Position numbers and translations under genes: made by a program. Source: Rhodothermia bacterium (GTDB taxonomy: Bacteria > Bacteroidota > Rhodothermia > Rhodothermales > UBA2364). Taken from it: a stretch of 32,745 nucleotides of DNA. The notes beneath the pieces are model-generated. The model was not told the origin of the DNA. It saw nothing but the letters and a program-made list of their open reading frames with translations, and searched no databases. The stretch is from contig JAFLBZ010000047.1 of assembly GCA_017303715.1 (NCBI GenBank), forward strand, positions 1 to 32,745, in the 5' to 3' direction. Below, one piece after another: positions 14,943 through 22,937 of the stretch (position 1 is the stretch's first letter; the number at the start of each line of letters is the position of its first letter).

Positions 14943-16184
14943 TTAATGGGCCACTTCGATCAAATATTTGATGGTACTTTGTGCCTCGTTATAGACAATA
15001 AACTCGTTGTTCACCAAATCGGCTCCACCCTTTGCAAAAACAGAGTCGTACTGCCGCCGCAACAGCCCCCGCGACTTTAGCTTCTCGGCGTCTAATTTGT
15101 AGCACCAAGGCTTGTGTTGGCGGATGGTAAGTGCGTTTCCGGTATGCACTTCGTATAGGGCCAAGTAACCGCGATCCGCTCTACCGCCTGTCCAAAAAGC
15201 ACCTGATAAAGAGCTGTAATTTAGAGACTTCTGGAAATGATCGGCAAAGTACAACCCATAGCCAAACATCTTACCGGTAATAATGGCATTGGCAGGCCGA
15301 AGTACCAAGCCATTGCCCAAAATCGAGAGCCAATTTTCGTTACGGCTACCATGCCAGAGCAGCTCTGTTTTTTGGTTTGTGGCTGTATGTAAGTGGTTTT
15401 GGAAGCGCCGTCGGTGCTGGCGGTGGGTTACTTCAAACACCCGCACCATTTTTTTGGCGTGGTGTTGCATTTTCGCACGGATTTGGGCCATAACGGTTGC
15501 ATCTTCAACCACCCGAATTTCCAAACCCAATTTTTCACATACATTCACTGGCTTGGCATCGGATGTATTATGGTTCATTTGTACTTGGCCTACCATAACG
15601 TCTAAAGTGGCTTGTTCCATCGCCAGCATATTGCGAATGACGGCCTCGTCGGAGTCGGGTTGTACCAAGTGGTTCCGAACATTGGTCATGCGTCGTGGGA
15701 TTATAGCATAGAGGCGAATCAGTTGGCGGTTTAGGGCCTCCCTTGTTTGCCCCAATTCGTAGTCCGTTATCACTTCATTAATCAATCCTTGGGCTTCGGC
15801 AATTTGCGCAGCCGTCACTTCGTCTGACCCAACCAAATAATTGGCCAAAACGGAACTTCGGGCATAGCCCTGCAAACGGTTCATTAAGCCATCTATCCAA
15901 ACATTTCCGGTCGTGCAAAGATTGATTTCTTCTCTTTTATCTGCAAATAAATAGCTCACATCGGTATATCCTTTTCGGATTTTTTCGCGGTATTTTTTTT
16001 CCCAATGGGCCAAATCGTAGGTGGCGGTCGCGGCACGGCTCCCCACACGGCCATACTCCACCGAGAACGTCCCATCTGAAAGGGCATTCATGTTATAAAA
16101 TTTATTGTTATTGGCATCCGAGACCATGATGAGTCGTGCGCGGCGCTGTTGTGTGGGAGCGGTTTGCAAAGTAGCTGTGTTCAT
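14943..16184 (-). CDS. Bacterial poly(ADP-ribose) polymerase with WGR and PARP catalytic domains
   Basis: The start at 16184 (MNTATLQTAP) is preferred over ATG 16244, which adds 20 unrelated residues; length 413. Residues 20-85 form a WGR-type domain (KFYNMNALSDGTF, SVEYGRVGSR; the motif reads YGRVG). Residues ~100-200 are helical and resemble the PARP regulatory domain (LINEVITDYE, LIRLYAIIPRRM). Residues 240-413 are the catalytic domain, with the H-Y-E triad: His278 in LLWHGSR, Tyr312 in GYGLYFAD and Glu394 in NNEFIVYNEAQ. The triad predicts NAD-dependent poly- or oligo-ADP-ribosylation, with WGR sensing nucleic acid. Cytoplasmic, no signal peptide. PARPs of this build are uncommon in bacteria and are probably acquired. 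Confidence 0.9.
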   Translation of the reverse strand: MNTATLQTAPTQQRRARLIMVSDANNNKFYNMNALSDGTFSVEYGRVGSRAATATYDLAHWEKKYREKIRKGYTDVSYLFADKREEINLCTTGNVWIDGLMNRLQGYARSSVLANYLVGSDEVTAAQIAEAQGLINEVITDYELGQTREALNRQLIRLYAIIPRRMTNVRNHLVQPDSDEAVIRNMLAMEQATLDVMVGQVQMNHNTSDAKPVNVCEKLGLEIRVVEDATVMAQIRAKMQHHAKKMVRVFEVTHRQHRRRFQNHLHTATNQKTELLWHGSRNENWLSILGNGLVLRPANAIITGKMFGYGLYFADHFQKSLNYSSLSGAFWTGGRADRGYLALYEVHTGNALTIRQHKPWCYKLDAEKLKSRGLLRRQYDSVFAKGGADLVNNEFIVYNEAQSTIKYLIEVAH

Positions 16185-16233
16185 GAGTTCCAAGTATTTT
16201 TGCTGATGTACCCTGTATTGATTCCATAATACA

Positions 16234-16269
16234 AAAAGAGGCATGACAACATTGTGTCACACCTCTTTT
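16234..16269 (-). terminator. Intrinsic terminator of nirK-nirV-sco
   Basis: AAAAGAGG (16234-16241) pairs with CCTCTTTT (16262-16269). Inside, TGACA pairs with TGTCA around a six-base loop, with a CA/CA internal mismatch. On the minus strand the hairpin is followed by five T. It lies 30 bases after the SCO gene stop and ahead of the PARP start, so it separates the two units. Confidence 0.88.
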
Positions 16270-16298
16270 CCTGTTTCACCTTAATTCAGCTTTTTGTA

Positions 16299-16892
16299 CT
16301 ATCGCACCGAAGCGGTTTTGCGCATGATCGCCACAACCTCATTTGGACTTGCCCCGATGCCTTCTTGTTGGAAGATCATCTCGCCTTGCGGATTAAAGAC
16401 CGAAAGAAGGTTGGAATGGGCAAAATCAATGGGGCTAATCTTCTGGAACCGGAATCCAAGCACGGCGGAAAGTTCTTCCAAGTCTTCTTGCGACCCTCGT
16501 AACAAGGTCCAATGAGCCAAATCCAAGTGATTATCTTGGGCAAATTGCTTTAGTTTCTTAGGCGTATCCCTTTCTGGGTCTATGCTGATCAACACAAATT
16601 CCATATTTTCCCGCTCGTTTGCAGGTATTTTGGCCTCAATTCTTCTCATGTCTGCCAACAATCGTGGACAAGCGAAGGTGCAAGAGGTGTAAATCATGGC
16701 AACCAATGTTGTCTTTCCCTTTAGGTTGCCCAATGTTACTTGCAGGCTGTCTTGGGTTACCCACGAACCGGGTAGCTGAAAAATAGACTGCCCATCGCCT
16801 TTTTTAAGGGTTAGGGTTTTTGCGGAAGGGAGAGATTCTTCCTTTTGACAACCCATCAGAAGCAAGAAACTGGCTAAAAAAAACGTTTTCAT
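16299..16892 (-). CDS. SCO1/SenC-type copper chaperone lipoprotein
   Basis: A 197-residue thioredoxin-fold protein that binds copper and delivers it to, or reduces, copper enzymes. It has a lipoprotein signal (MKTFFLASFLLLMGC, Cys15). The copper-binding CxxxC is YTSCTFACP (Cys71, Cys75), and the distant His ligand is probably His159 in PIDFAHSN. FVLISIDPERDTPKKLKQFA is the usual SCO signature. It is the third gene of nirK-nirV-sco with a 10-base gap, which points to copper supply for NirK rather than for a cytochrome oxidase. Inferred to act in the periplasm, membrane-anchored. Confidence 0.92.
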   Translation of the reverse strand: MKTFFLASFLLLMGCQKEESLPSAKTLTLKKGDGQSIFQLPGSWVTQDSLQVTLGNLKGKTTLVAMIYTSCTFACPRLLADMRRIEAKIPANERENMEFVLISIDPERDTPKKLKQFAQDNHLDLAHWTLLRGSQEDLEELSAVLGFRFQKISPIDFAHSNLLSVFNPQGEMIFQQEGIGASPNEVVAIMRKTASVR

Positions 16893-16902
16893 TTTGATTA
16901 TC

Positions 16903-17748
16903 TTACCTTTTTTTAGATCTGGCGCAGCGGAATCCTAATGTTTGGATGGCATAACGGGCTTTTAGGCTACCTCGAAAGGCGTACCGCATAAAAGCCGCAT
17001 AGTTTTTCAGGTCTTCTACCCCCACTGCTCCACCGGAACAAAACAGACCCTTATCATCTACTTTGGCATCTTTCCGAGATTCCCCCGAAATCAAAACGGC
17101 GTTAAAATCGGACACCCATTCCCAAACCAAGCCATATTGGTCAAATACCCCCCAATAATTGGGCGGTGTACGGCGAACATCACGGAGAATTTGCTGGGGC
17201 TTCTCGCTGTACCAATCCAACCATCGTTGGTAAGCCGCCGGATTGTTGCGTGCATCGGCTTTGTTTTCATCCGCTCTGGCCACAAATTCCCACTCATCCA
17301 TGGTAGGTAATTTTTTGCCCATACAGGCACAGTAGGCTTTTGCAGCAAACCAAGAAACATTCACTACGGGTGCATTGGCTGGGGCTTTTTCGCCCAACCT
17401 AAGCGCGCCCTCCCAATGTGCCAAGTAGGAAGAATCCGAACGAATGCTGGCCACTTGGCCTTTTTGCCATTCCGGATTCTCCGCTACAAAGCGTAAGAAC
17501 TGTGCATTGGTCACGAGTGTAACGTCCAATTCAAAATCCCCTACATTAACCAATGCCTCATCCTTTCCATAAAAAGCCCGATATTCGCCGCCTTTTATGG
17601 AGGCCATTTGCACTTGGTTGCGCGCCATCAGCAAGGCATTTTCTACTGACTTCGAGAGTGTTTTCACCTTTCTCCCCTCTTGCGGAAGGTCAGAATGTGG
17701 CTGGCAAGCCGCTATAAACACCAAGCCAAGCACAAAGAAGCGTCTCAT
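16903..17748 (-). CDS. nirV: NirV-like lipoprotein (formylglycine-generating-enzyme/SUMF1 fold)
   Basis: A 281-residue lipoprotein (MRRFFVLGLVFIAAC, Cys15) with a SUMF1 domain. Visible are the opening IKGGEYRAF, then VTNAQFLRFV, PVVNVSWFAAKAYCACMGKKLPTMDEWEFVA, YGLVWEWVSD, the GLFCSGGAVG region, and LGFRCAR at the end. NirV proteins of this fold sit next to nirK in other denitrifiers, where their role is unclear. Here the gene starts 16 bases after nirK and precedes sco. The catalytic Cys pair of true sulfatase-activating enzymes is not evident, so a formylglycine activity should not be assumed. Confidence 0.85.
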   Translation of the reverse strand: MRRFFVLGLVFIAACQPHSDLPQEGRKVKTLSKSVENALLMARNQVQMASIKGGEYRAFYGKDEALVNVGDFELDVTLVTNAQFLRFVAENPEWQKGQVASIRSDSSYLAHWEGALRLGEKAPANAPVVNVSWFAAKAYCACMGKKLPTMDEWEFVARADENKADARNNPAAYQRWLDWYSEKPQQILRDVRRTPPNYWGVFDQYGLVWEWVSDFNAVLISGESRKDAKVDDKGLFCSGGAVGVEDLKNYAAFMRYAFRGSLKARYAIQTLGFRCARSKKR

Positions 17749-17764
17749 ACCGGTTTTGTTTACC

Positions 17765-19186
17765 TTATTTGCGGAGGGCTTTCACTTGAACCGGGGTAAT
17801 TTCCCCACCTTTATTCCCCCAACTGTTCAGCACATACGTCAGGACATTTGCTGTTTGCTCGTCCGTCAACGCCATTTTGGGCATTATACTGTCATAGTTT
17901 TCTCCGTTCACGGTGATTTTGCCACTGAGTCCATTGACGATGGCTTGAATCCCGCGCTTGGGATCGGCATTTAAGAAGTCCGATTTGGCCAATGGTGGGA
18001 AAGCCCCTTTCAGTCCTTGCCCTTCGGCTTGGTGACACGCCTGACAGTTTGCCGTATAAAGCGTTTTGCCCATCGCAATGCGTTCTTGGAGGTTTTTCGC
18101 TACGGGAGCAGCGGGCTTATCGGCGGTAATGGTCTGGATGGTTCCGCCTTCGGGCTGATAAATTCGATCGTCTTGTTTCCCGGAATAGATCGTTTTGTCT
18201 TCTTGGCCCTCCACCTTCAACATCCCCAGCGCACCTTTATTAAAGGCCCTAAAGATGGAGTGATCCACCAGAATAAACGTACCCGGCACATCCACCTTAA
18301 ATTCCGCGATTGCAGATCCCCCGGCGGGTATCAAGGTGGTTTGGATGTTGTTATTTATGGCATCCCCTCCTTCTATATACACTTTGTCAAAGATTTCGCC
18401 AATCACATGGAAAGAAGAAACCATGTTTGGCCCACCATTTCCGATGTACAAGCGAACCGTTTCGCCCACATTGGCTTTTAGCGCCTTATCGCCCGTCAAA
18501 GCACCCACGGAGCCATTAAAGACCACATAATCGGGCTTTTCAGCAATGGCTTTTTCCATATCGAAAGGTTGTAGGCCTTGTTCCCCATAAGCGCCCTTGG
18601 TGTAAAAATCACCTTGCATCACATAATACTCCCGATCAACTTTGGGCAAACCACCTTTTGGCTCAACCAAAATAAGCCCATACATGCCGTTGGCTACGTG
18701 CATCCCGACGGGCGCCGTGGCGCAGTGATACACATATAACCCCGGATTGATAAGTTTGAACGAAAAGACGGATTCATGTCCAGGAGCGGTAAATGAAGCG
18801 GCAGCACCACCGCCTGGCCCTGTGACCGAGTGCAGGTCAATATTGTGCGGGAGTTTGCTCGTAGGGTTGTTCTTTAGATGGAACTCTACTTCATCACCCA
18901 CACGGGTACGGATGAACTTGCCCGGAACCACACCGCCAAACGTCCAAAACGTATATTCTACACCGTCGGCCATCCGTGCTGTTTTTTCGATAACCTCCAA
19001 GTCCACACGCCATTTAATGGGTGCCCGATCGCCAATATCGGCTTTTGGAACAAAGGGTGGATCGGTCAACTCCGCATTGACCATTTTGCCCGAAATCGGC
19101 TCGTCTGTCTTAGAGAAGCAACCTACGAAAGCCGTTCCCAACCCCAATACGCTCAAGCATAGCGCAAGTGTTCTTATGTATTTCAT
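17765..19186 (-). CDS. nirK: Copper nitrite reductase fused to a C-terminal cytochrome c
   Basis: Reduces nitrite to nitric oxide. The start at 19186 ([10 protein letters not shown]) gives a lipoprotein-like signal with Cys23 (TAFVGC); an ATG at 19258 would add 24 residues. The 473-residue protein has two cupredoxin domains. Type 1 copper ligands: His114, Cys155, His163, Met168. Type 2 ligands: His119, His154, His309. Catalytic Asp117 and His260 ([10 protein letters not shown]) are present. Residues ~365-473 form a class I cytochrome c with CQACH (381-385) and an IMPKM methionine. The fused heme probably feeds electrons straight to the type 1 copper. First gene of the nirK-nirV-sco operon. 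Confidence 0.96.
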   Translation of the reverse strand: MKYIRTLALCLSVLGLGTAFVGCFSKTDEPISGKMVNAELTDPPFVPKADIGDRAPIKWRVDLEVIEKTARMADGVEYTFWTFGGVVPGKFIRTRVGDEVEFHLKNNPTSKLPHNIDLHSVTGPGGGAAASFTAPGHESVFSFKLINPGLYVYHCATAPVGMHVANGMYGLILVEPKGGLPKVDREYYVMQGDFYTKGAYGEQGLQPFDMEKAIAEKPDYVVFNGSVGALTGDKALKANVGETVRLYIGNGGPNMVSSFHVIGEIFDKVYIEGGDAINNNIQTTLIPAGGSAIAEFKVDVPGTFILVDHSIFRAFNKGALGMLKVEGQEDKTIYSGKQDDRIYQPEGGTIQTITADKPAAPVAKNLQERIAMGKTLYTANCQACHQAEGQGLKGAFPPLAKSDFLNADPKRGIQAIVNGLSGKITVNGENYDSIMPKMALTDEQTANVLTYVLNSWGNKGGEITPVQVKALRK

Positions 19187-19290
19187 ATCAAAACCGTTTA
19201 GGTGAATTTTTTTTGATGAGCCAGCCCAAGCCCTCATCTTTGCGTTCAATTTTTTCAAAACAAGTCATTCAAGATTAGACGATGTTTTGA

Positions 19291-19340
19291 ATACACGATT
19301 AAAAGATAAAAAAGTCTTTTATTATTATTTAATCGTGTAT
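19291..19340. promoter_or_regulatory. 13-base inverted repeat in the nirK / rrf2 divergent promoter region
   Basis: ATACACGATTAAA (19291-19303) and TTTAATCGTGTAT (19328-19340) are perfect inverted copies 24 bases apart. A nested TAAAAGA/TCTTTTA pair lies between them. The element sits 105 bases from the nirK start and 35 bases from the Rrf2 start, so it could control both. Candidate operator; it could also form an RNA hairpin, but it lacks the GC-rich stem of a terminator. Confidence 0.6.
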
Positions 19341-19374
19341 CCTCTTTACCCAGCGTAGTGAAAACACCTACAAC

Positions 19375-19824
19375 ATGTTTTCTAACTCTTGCATTTATGC
19401 CTTACGTGCCGTTTTGCATTTGGCACAACAACCCACACCACAGGAACGCTTGGGCGTTAAAAGCATGGCGGCGGTCTTGGAAATTCCAGAGCCTTATCTG
19501 GCCAAAGTCCTCCAAGTACTGGCACGGTTTGGGGTGATTTCCTCTGCAAAAGGCCCTGGAGGTGGTTTTTACCTGACCCCTGAGCAATTGGATGCCCCAA
19601 TTTTACGTGTTGTTGAGGTAACAGACGGCTTAGGAGAGTTGATGCGGTGCGTAATGGGCTTCACCTCTTGCTCGGCGGAGAACCCCTGCTTTCTACATGA
19701 TAGCTTTTCAACAGCCCGTCACAAGGTCATGCACCAACTCAAACACCATTCTATCCGCGAAAGTGCCCAAAACCAAGCGGCGCTTCTGGAGCGTCAGGGC
19801 TTATTAACCTTCAGTCCCGACTAA
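19375..19824 (+). CDS. Rrf2-family regulator with three Cys, likely Fe-S NO sensor (NsrR-like)
   Basis: A 149-residue regulator. An N-terminal winged helix (YALRAVLHLAQQ... LEIPEPYLAKVLQVLARFGVISSAKGPGGGFYL) is typical of Rrf2. Three cysteines (Cys92, Cys99, Cys105; C-x6-C-x5-C) are placed as the cluster ligands of NsrR and IscR. Divergent from nirK, with the inverted repeat in between, so nirK is the obvious target. Proteins of this class release DNA when NO attacks the cluster. Here that is inferred from cysteines and position. Confidence 0.9.
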   Translation: MFSNSCIYALRAVLHLAQQPTPQERLGVKSMAAVLEIPEPYLAKVLQVLARFGVISSAKGPGGGFYLTPEQLDAPILRVVEVTDGLGELMRCVMGFTSCSAENPCFLHDSFSTARHKVMHQLKHHSIRESAQNQAALLERQGLLTFSPD

Positions 19825-20311
19825 AACCGTGCGTTACGGGTTGATCAGGCCATTGTCAAGATGGGCTACAAATCATGCCTCTTCTACTACTGCTAAGACC
19901 ATTTAGACAACAGTTAGCACCAATTAGTCTGTTTCTGGGCTTATGGCAAGACCCCATTGGGTTGATATATTCCTTTGGCGAGGGTGTAGCTCGCTGAGCT
20001 TAGTGAACACCCCTTCAACTCACAATCCATTTCCCATTTTAAAAGATCGAGGTATCTTCAACCCATGTTCGCACCAAACATACCGGTTGAAGGAACGCAC
20101 CAAGAGCAGCCTTTACCGAAGTTTTACTTAGATTCTAAGTTCACAAAAATACAGCATGAAATTGAATTCATTCTTTTGGGCATATACAATACAAAAACAT
20201 CTTTTATTCTTTTTTCTTGAATACCGGACAAAAGAGTCCTTTACTTGAAATGATTTCATATTTTCCACACACTTGGCATCGGTTCTCGAAAATTCTCAAC
20301 CCCTCTTTACC
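19825..20311. other. 487-base noncoding region with several complementary segments
   Basis: No credible coding frame. TGGGTTGA (19958-19965) can pair with TCAACCCA (20058-20065), and the overlapping CTTCAACC (20056-20063) can instead pair with GGTTGAAG (20085-20092). Between them, AGGGTGT (19981-19987) with ACACCCCT, enclosing AGCTC-GCT-GAGCT, forms a further stem. The right part (20130-20270) is AT-rich and is the likely promoter of rrf2-norCBQD. Could be a structured leader or decayed sequence. Confidence 0.45.
20246..20258. promoter_or_regulatory. Palindrome upstream of rrf2-norCBQD
   Basis: TGAAATGATTTCA is a perfect palindrome apart from its central base, 54 bases before the second Rrf2 gene, within the AT-rich promoter region. 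It is a candidate operator for one of the two Rrf2 proteins. Palindromes this short can arise by chance in AT-rich DNA. Confidence 0.35.
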
Positions 20312-20737
20312 ATGTTTGCAAAAGGAACCACCTATGCGATTAAAGCCATGTGTTTTCTGGCTTTACAAACAAAGAAAGAGGAATGGGTAAGCCTTGCCAC
20401 CATCTCATCGGGGATTCAATCTCCCATTGCCTTCACGGCAAAAGTGATGCAACGATTGCGCAAGGCCGCATTGATAATTTCGGCAAATGGGCCTAAAGGT
20501 GGTTTCCGATTACCGCAAAACCAGCGGATCAGCCTAAAAGAAATTGTTGTAGCGATTGAGGGAAGTGGTCTATTCGAGCGATGTGGTTTGGGCTTGGAGA
20601 CCTGCTCTGCCGATTCCCCCTGCCCCATTCATCCATACTACGAGGGCTTAAAAGCGGACTTGAACCGGATTTTGGAAGAAGCCTATTTGGATGAATTGAC
20701 ATGGGATTTGGTGAGCAAAAGAATTGGTCTTGGCTAA
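20312..20737 (+). CDS. Second Rrf2-family Fe-S regulator, heading the nor operon
   Basis: The start at 20312 (MFAKGTTYAIKAMCFLA) matches the Rrf2 N-terminus; a TTG at 20273 would add 13 residues. 141 residues. Winged helix with TAKVMQRLRKAALIISANGPKGGFRL, and cysteines Cys91, Cys98, Cys104 (C-x6-C-x5-C), the same spacing as in the regulator at 19375. It lies 31 bases before a possible norC start on the same strand, so it is probably cotranscribed and controls its own operon. NO sensing is inferred. Confidence 0.9.
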   Translation: MFAKGTTYAIKAMCFLALQTKKEEWVSLATISSGIQSPIAFTAKVMQRLRKAALIISANGPKGGFRLPQNQRISLKEIVVAIEGSGLFERCGLGLETCSADSPCPIHPYYEGLKADLNRILEEAYLDELTWDLVSKRIGLG

Positions 20738-20810
20738 TCAACACCTTAAAAAACTATCGAAATTGCCAATGGGCAATTCAAAATATGATCACCTTAAACC
20801 TTTAGACGCT

Positions 20811-21503
20811 ATGCTTTCAAAATCTCAGGCAAGGCTTTTTTTTATTGTTGGTACTATTTTCTTCTCTGGTATTTTCCTATGGCTAACGGTAGATACCATC
20901 CAACAAGTACCCAACCAAACAAAAGCCGCCAACATCACACCAGCCGTTGACCGTGGCAAGCAAATTTGGGAGGCCAATAACTGCATGGGTTGTCACACCA
21001 TCTTCGGAGAAGGGGCTTATTATGCACCCGAATTGACCAAAGTTGTGGAAAGACGGGGCGAAGTTTGGCTTAAAACCTTTTTGAAAGACCCCGAGGCCAT
21101 GTATCCAGGGGAGCGCAAGATGACGAATTACCATTTCTCGGATAGCCAAATTAATGACGTGATTGCTTTTCTAAAGTGGGCTGGCGAGGTGGACCTGAAC
21201 GGCTTTCCGGCAAAACCGACGTTAACCGCCAATACCGTCTCCGCACCTGCCGCCAATACGGACTTATTAAAAGGCGCCCCCGCCACGTTTTCGCAGTTGT
21301 GTACAGCATGTCACAGTGTTGGAGGCAAAGGTGGAAATGTGGGGCCGGCGTTAGACGGCATTGCCACACGAATGTCTCCAGAGGAAATGACGAAGCGGAT
21401 AAAAGACCCTATGTCGGTTAAAGCAGATTCCAAGATGCCAAAATTGGGATTGCCGGACGGAGATATTACGCAAATTGTTGCCTTCCTTCAAACTTTAAAA
21501 TAA
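20811..21503 (+). CDS. norC: Nitric oxide reductase cytochrome c subunit with an extra heme domain
   Basis: Takes electrons from periplasmic donors to NorB. The start at 20811 (MLSKSQARLFF) resembles the short N-terminus of known NorC; ATG 20769 would add 14 residues. A single anchor helix spans residues 9-26. A typical NorC domain follows, with CMGCH (58-62), EGAYYAPELT and Met104 (GERKMTNYHFS). Unlike ordinary NorC, which ends soon after, residues ~150-230 form a second class I cytochrome c with CTACH (164-168) and Met209 (DSKMPKLGL). norB follows 19 bases later. Confidence 0.93.
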   Translation: MLSKSQARLFFIVGTIFFSGIFLWLTVDTIQQVPNQTKAANITPAVDRGKQIWEANNCMGCHTIFGEGAYYAPELTKVVERRGEVWLKTFLKDPEAMYPGERKMTNYHFSDSQINDVIAFLKWAGEVDLNGFPAKPTLTANTVSAPAANTDLLKGAPATFSQLCTACHSVGGKGGNVGPALDGIATRMSPEEMTKRIKDPMSVKADSKMPKLGLPDGDITQIVAFLQTLK

Positions 21504-21522
21504 CCCTCATCAGGTCTGAACT

Positions 21523-22878
21523 ATGAAATACGCATCTCAAAAAGTAGCTTTTTGGTTTTTCGCAACCTGCATGTTACTGCTAACGCTCCAGTTGATTTAT
21601 GGATTCATCATGGGGTTTGCCCATATGGGGTATGATGTTTTACATGATTATATCCCCTTTAATGCAGCCCGTGCCGTTCATACCAATTTATTGGTGGTTT
21701 GGTTATTGACGGGTTTTATGGGAGCCGCCCACTACATCATACCGGACGAAGTTCAAAGCGAGTTGTACTCCGTTAAGTTGGCCTACATTCAATTGGTCTC
21801 CTTGGTTGTGGTAGGTGTTATTGCGGTCATTGGGTTTCACCTGAATTGGTGGGAAGGCCGGAAATTCCTTGAAATCCCACGACCGTTAGACTATTTGGTG
21901 GTCGTAAACGTCCTTACGTTTTTGTTCAACATTGGTATGACGGTTTTCAAAGCCAACCGCGCCTCAACCACTTCTATTGTACTATATACAGGCTTGGTGG
22001 CGGCGGCCTTACTCTATTTACCGGGCATGATTTACTTTGAAAACCAGACCATGGATTCTTATTTCCGTTGGTGGGTGGTACATTTGTGGGTAGAGGGTGT
22101 TTGGGAATTGATTATGGGGGGGATTTTGGCTTATTTGCTCATCAAGTTGACGGGTGTGGATCGCGAGGTCATCGAAAAATGGTTGTATGTCATCGTTGGG
22201 CTTACCTTTTTATCGGGTATTTTGGGGACAGGACACCATTACTACTACATTGGTGCACCGAAGTATTGGCTTTGGGTAGGCGGCATCTTCTCGGCCTTAG
22301 AGCCATTAGCCTTCTTGGGAATGGCGCTTTTTGCCATCAATATGTACCGCCGGAGTGGTCGTGAACATCCGAATAAATTAGCCCTTATGTGGACGATCGG
22401 CTGCGCAATCATGTCTTTTGTGGGTGCTGGATTTCTTGGCTTTGCCCACACCTTGCCACAAGTAAACCTCTACACGCATGGTACTTTGGTAACGGCTATG
22501 CACGGTCATTTGGCCTTTTGGGGGGCATATGCCATGATTGTTCTGGCCATCATCAATTATTCCATGCCGCTTATGACTGGACGCAAACGCTATTCGAGTA
22601 TGAATGGTAATCTCGCCTTTTGGTTATCGAATATCGGCATGTTAGGCATGACAGGGGCTTTTGCTGTGGCCGGAATTGCCCAGGTGTACTTGGAAAGAAA
22701 AACAGGTATGGACTTTTTGCAGGTTCAGCGCGAGATCGAACCTCATTTCTTGGGTTTGGTATTGGCGGCAACTTTGTTTACCTCCGGTATTGCTCTCTAC
22801 ATCTACGAATTTATACAATTTGGAAGCCCATCCGATGAAGCACTTGGCGTGCCAGAAGATACTGCTATTGCAGTCTAA
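21523..22878 (+). CDS. norB: Nitric oxide reductase catalytic subunit
   Basis: Reduces 2 NO to N2O at a heme b3/non-heme iron centre. 451 residues, twelve predicted membrane helices, normal for cytochrome-c-dependent NorB without the quinol-type extension. Heme and iron ligands are all in place: His53 (AVHTN), His187 and Glu191 (HLWVEGVWE), His238-His239 (GTGHHYYY), and His327 and His329 (MHGH). Glu260 in SALEPLAF matches the conserved second glutamate. Partner of the adjacent NorC. A hairpin separates it from norQ. Confidence 0.97.
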   Translation: MKYASQKVAFWFFATCMLLLTLQLIYGFIMGFAHMGYDVLHDYIPFNAARAVHTNLLVVWLLTGFMGAAHYIIPDEVQSELYSVKLAYIQLVSLVVVGVIAVIGFHLNWWEGRKFLEIPRPLDYLVVVNVLTFLFNIGMTVFKANRASTTSIVLYTGLVAAALLYLPGMIYFENQTMDSYFRWWVVHLWVEGVWELIMGGILAYLLIKLTGVDREVIEKWLYVIVGLTFLSGILGTGHHYYYIGAPKYWLWVGGIFSALEPLAFLGMALFAINMYRRSGREHPNKLALMWTIGCAIMSFVGAGFLGFAHTLPQVNLYTHGTLVTAMHGHLAFWGAYAMIVLAIINYSMPLMTGRKRYSSMNGNLAFWLSNIGMLGMTGAFAVAGIAQVYLERKTGMDFLQVQREIEPHFLGLVLAATLFTSGIALYIYEFIQFGSPSDEALGVPEDTAIAV

Positions 22879-22888
22879 TTTACCACAC

Positions 22889-22920
22889 AAAAGGGTTTCG
22901 TCGACAAACGGAACCCTTTT
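22889..22920 (+). terminator. Hairpin between norB and norQ (attenuating terminator)
   Basis: AAAAGGGTTTCGT (22889-22901) pairs with ACGGAACCCTTTT (22908-22920) over 13 positions with one T-G pair, around the loop CGACAA. It starts 10 bases after the norB stop and ends 17 bases before norQ. The T run is part of the stem, so termination is likely partial. Its place would make norCB transcripts more abundant than norQD. Confidence 0.7.
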
Positions 22921-22937
22921 ACTCCTTCGTCTAAATT

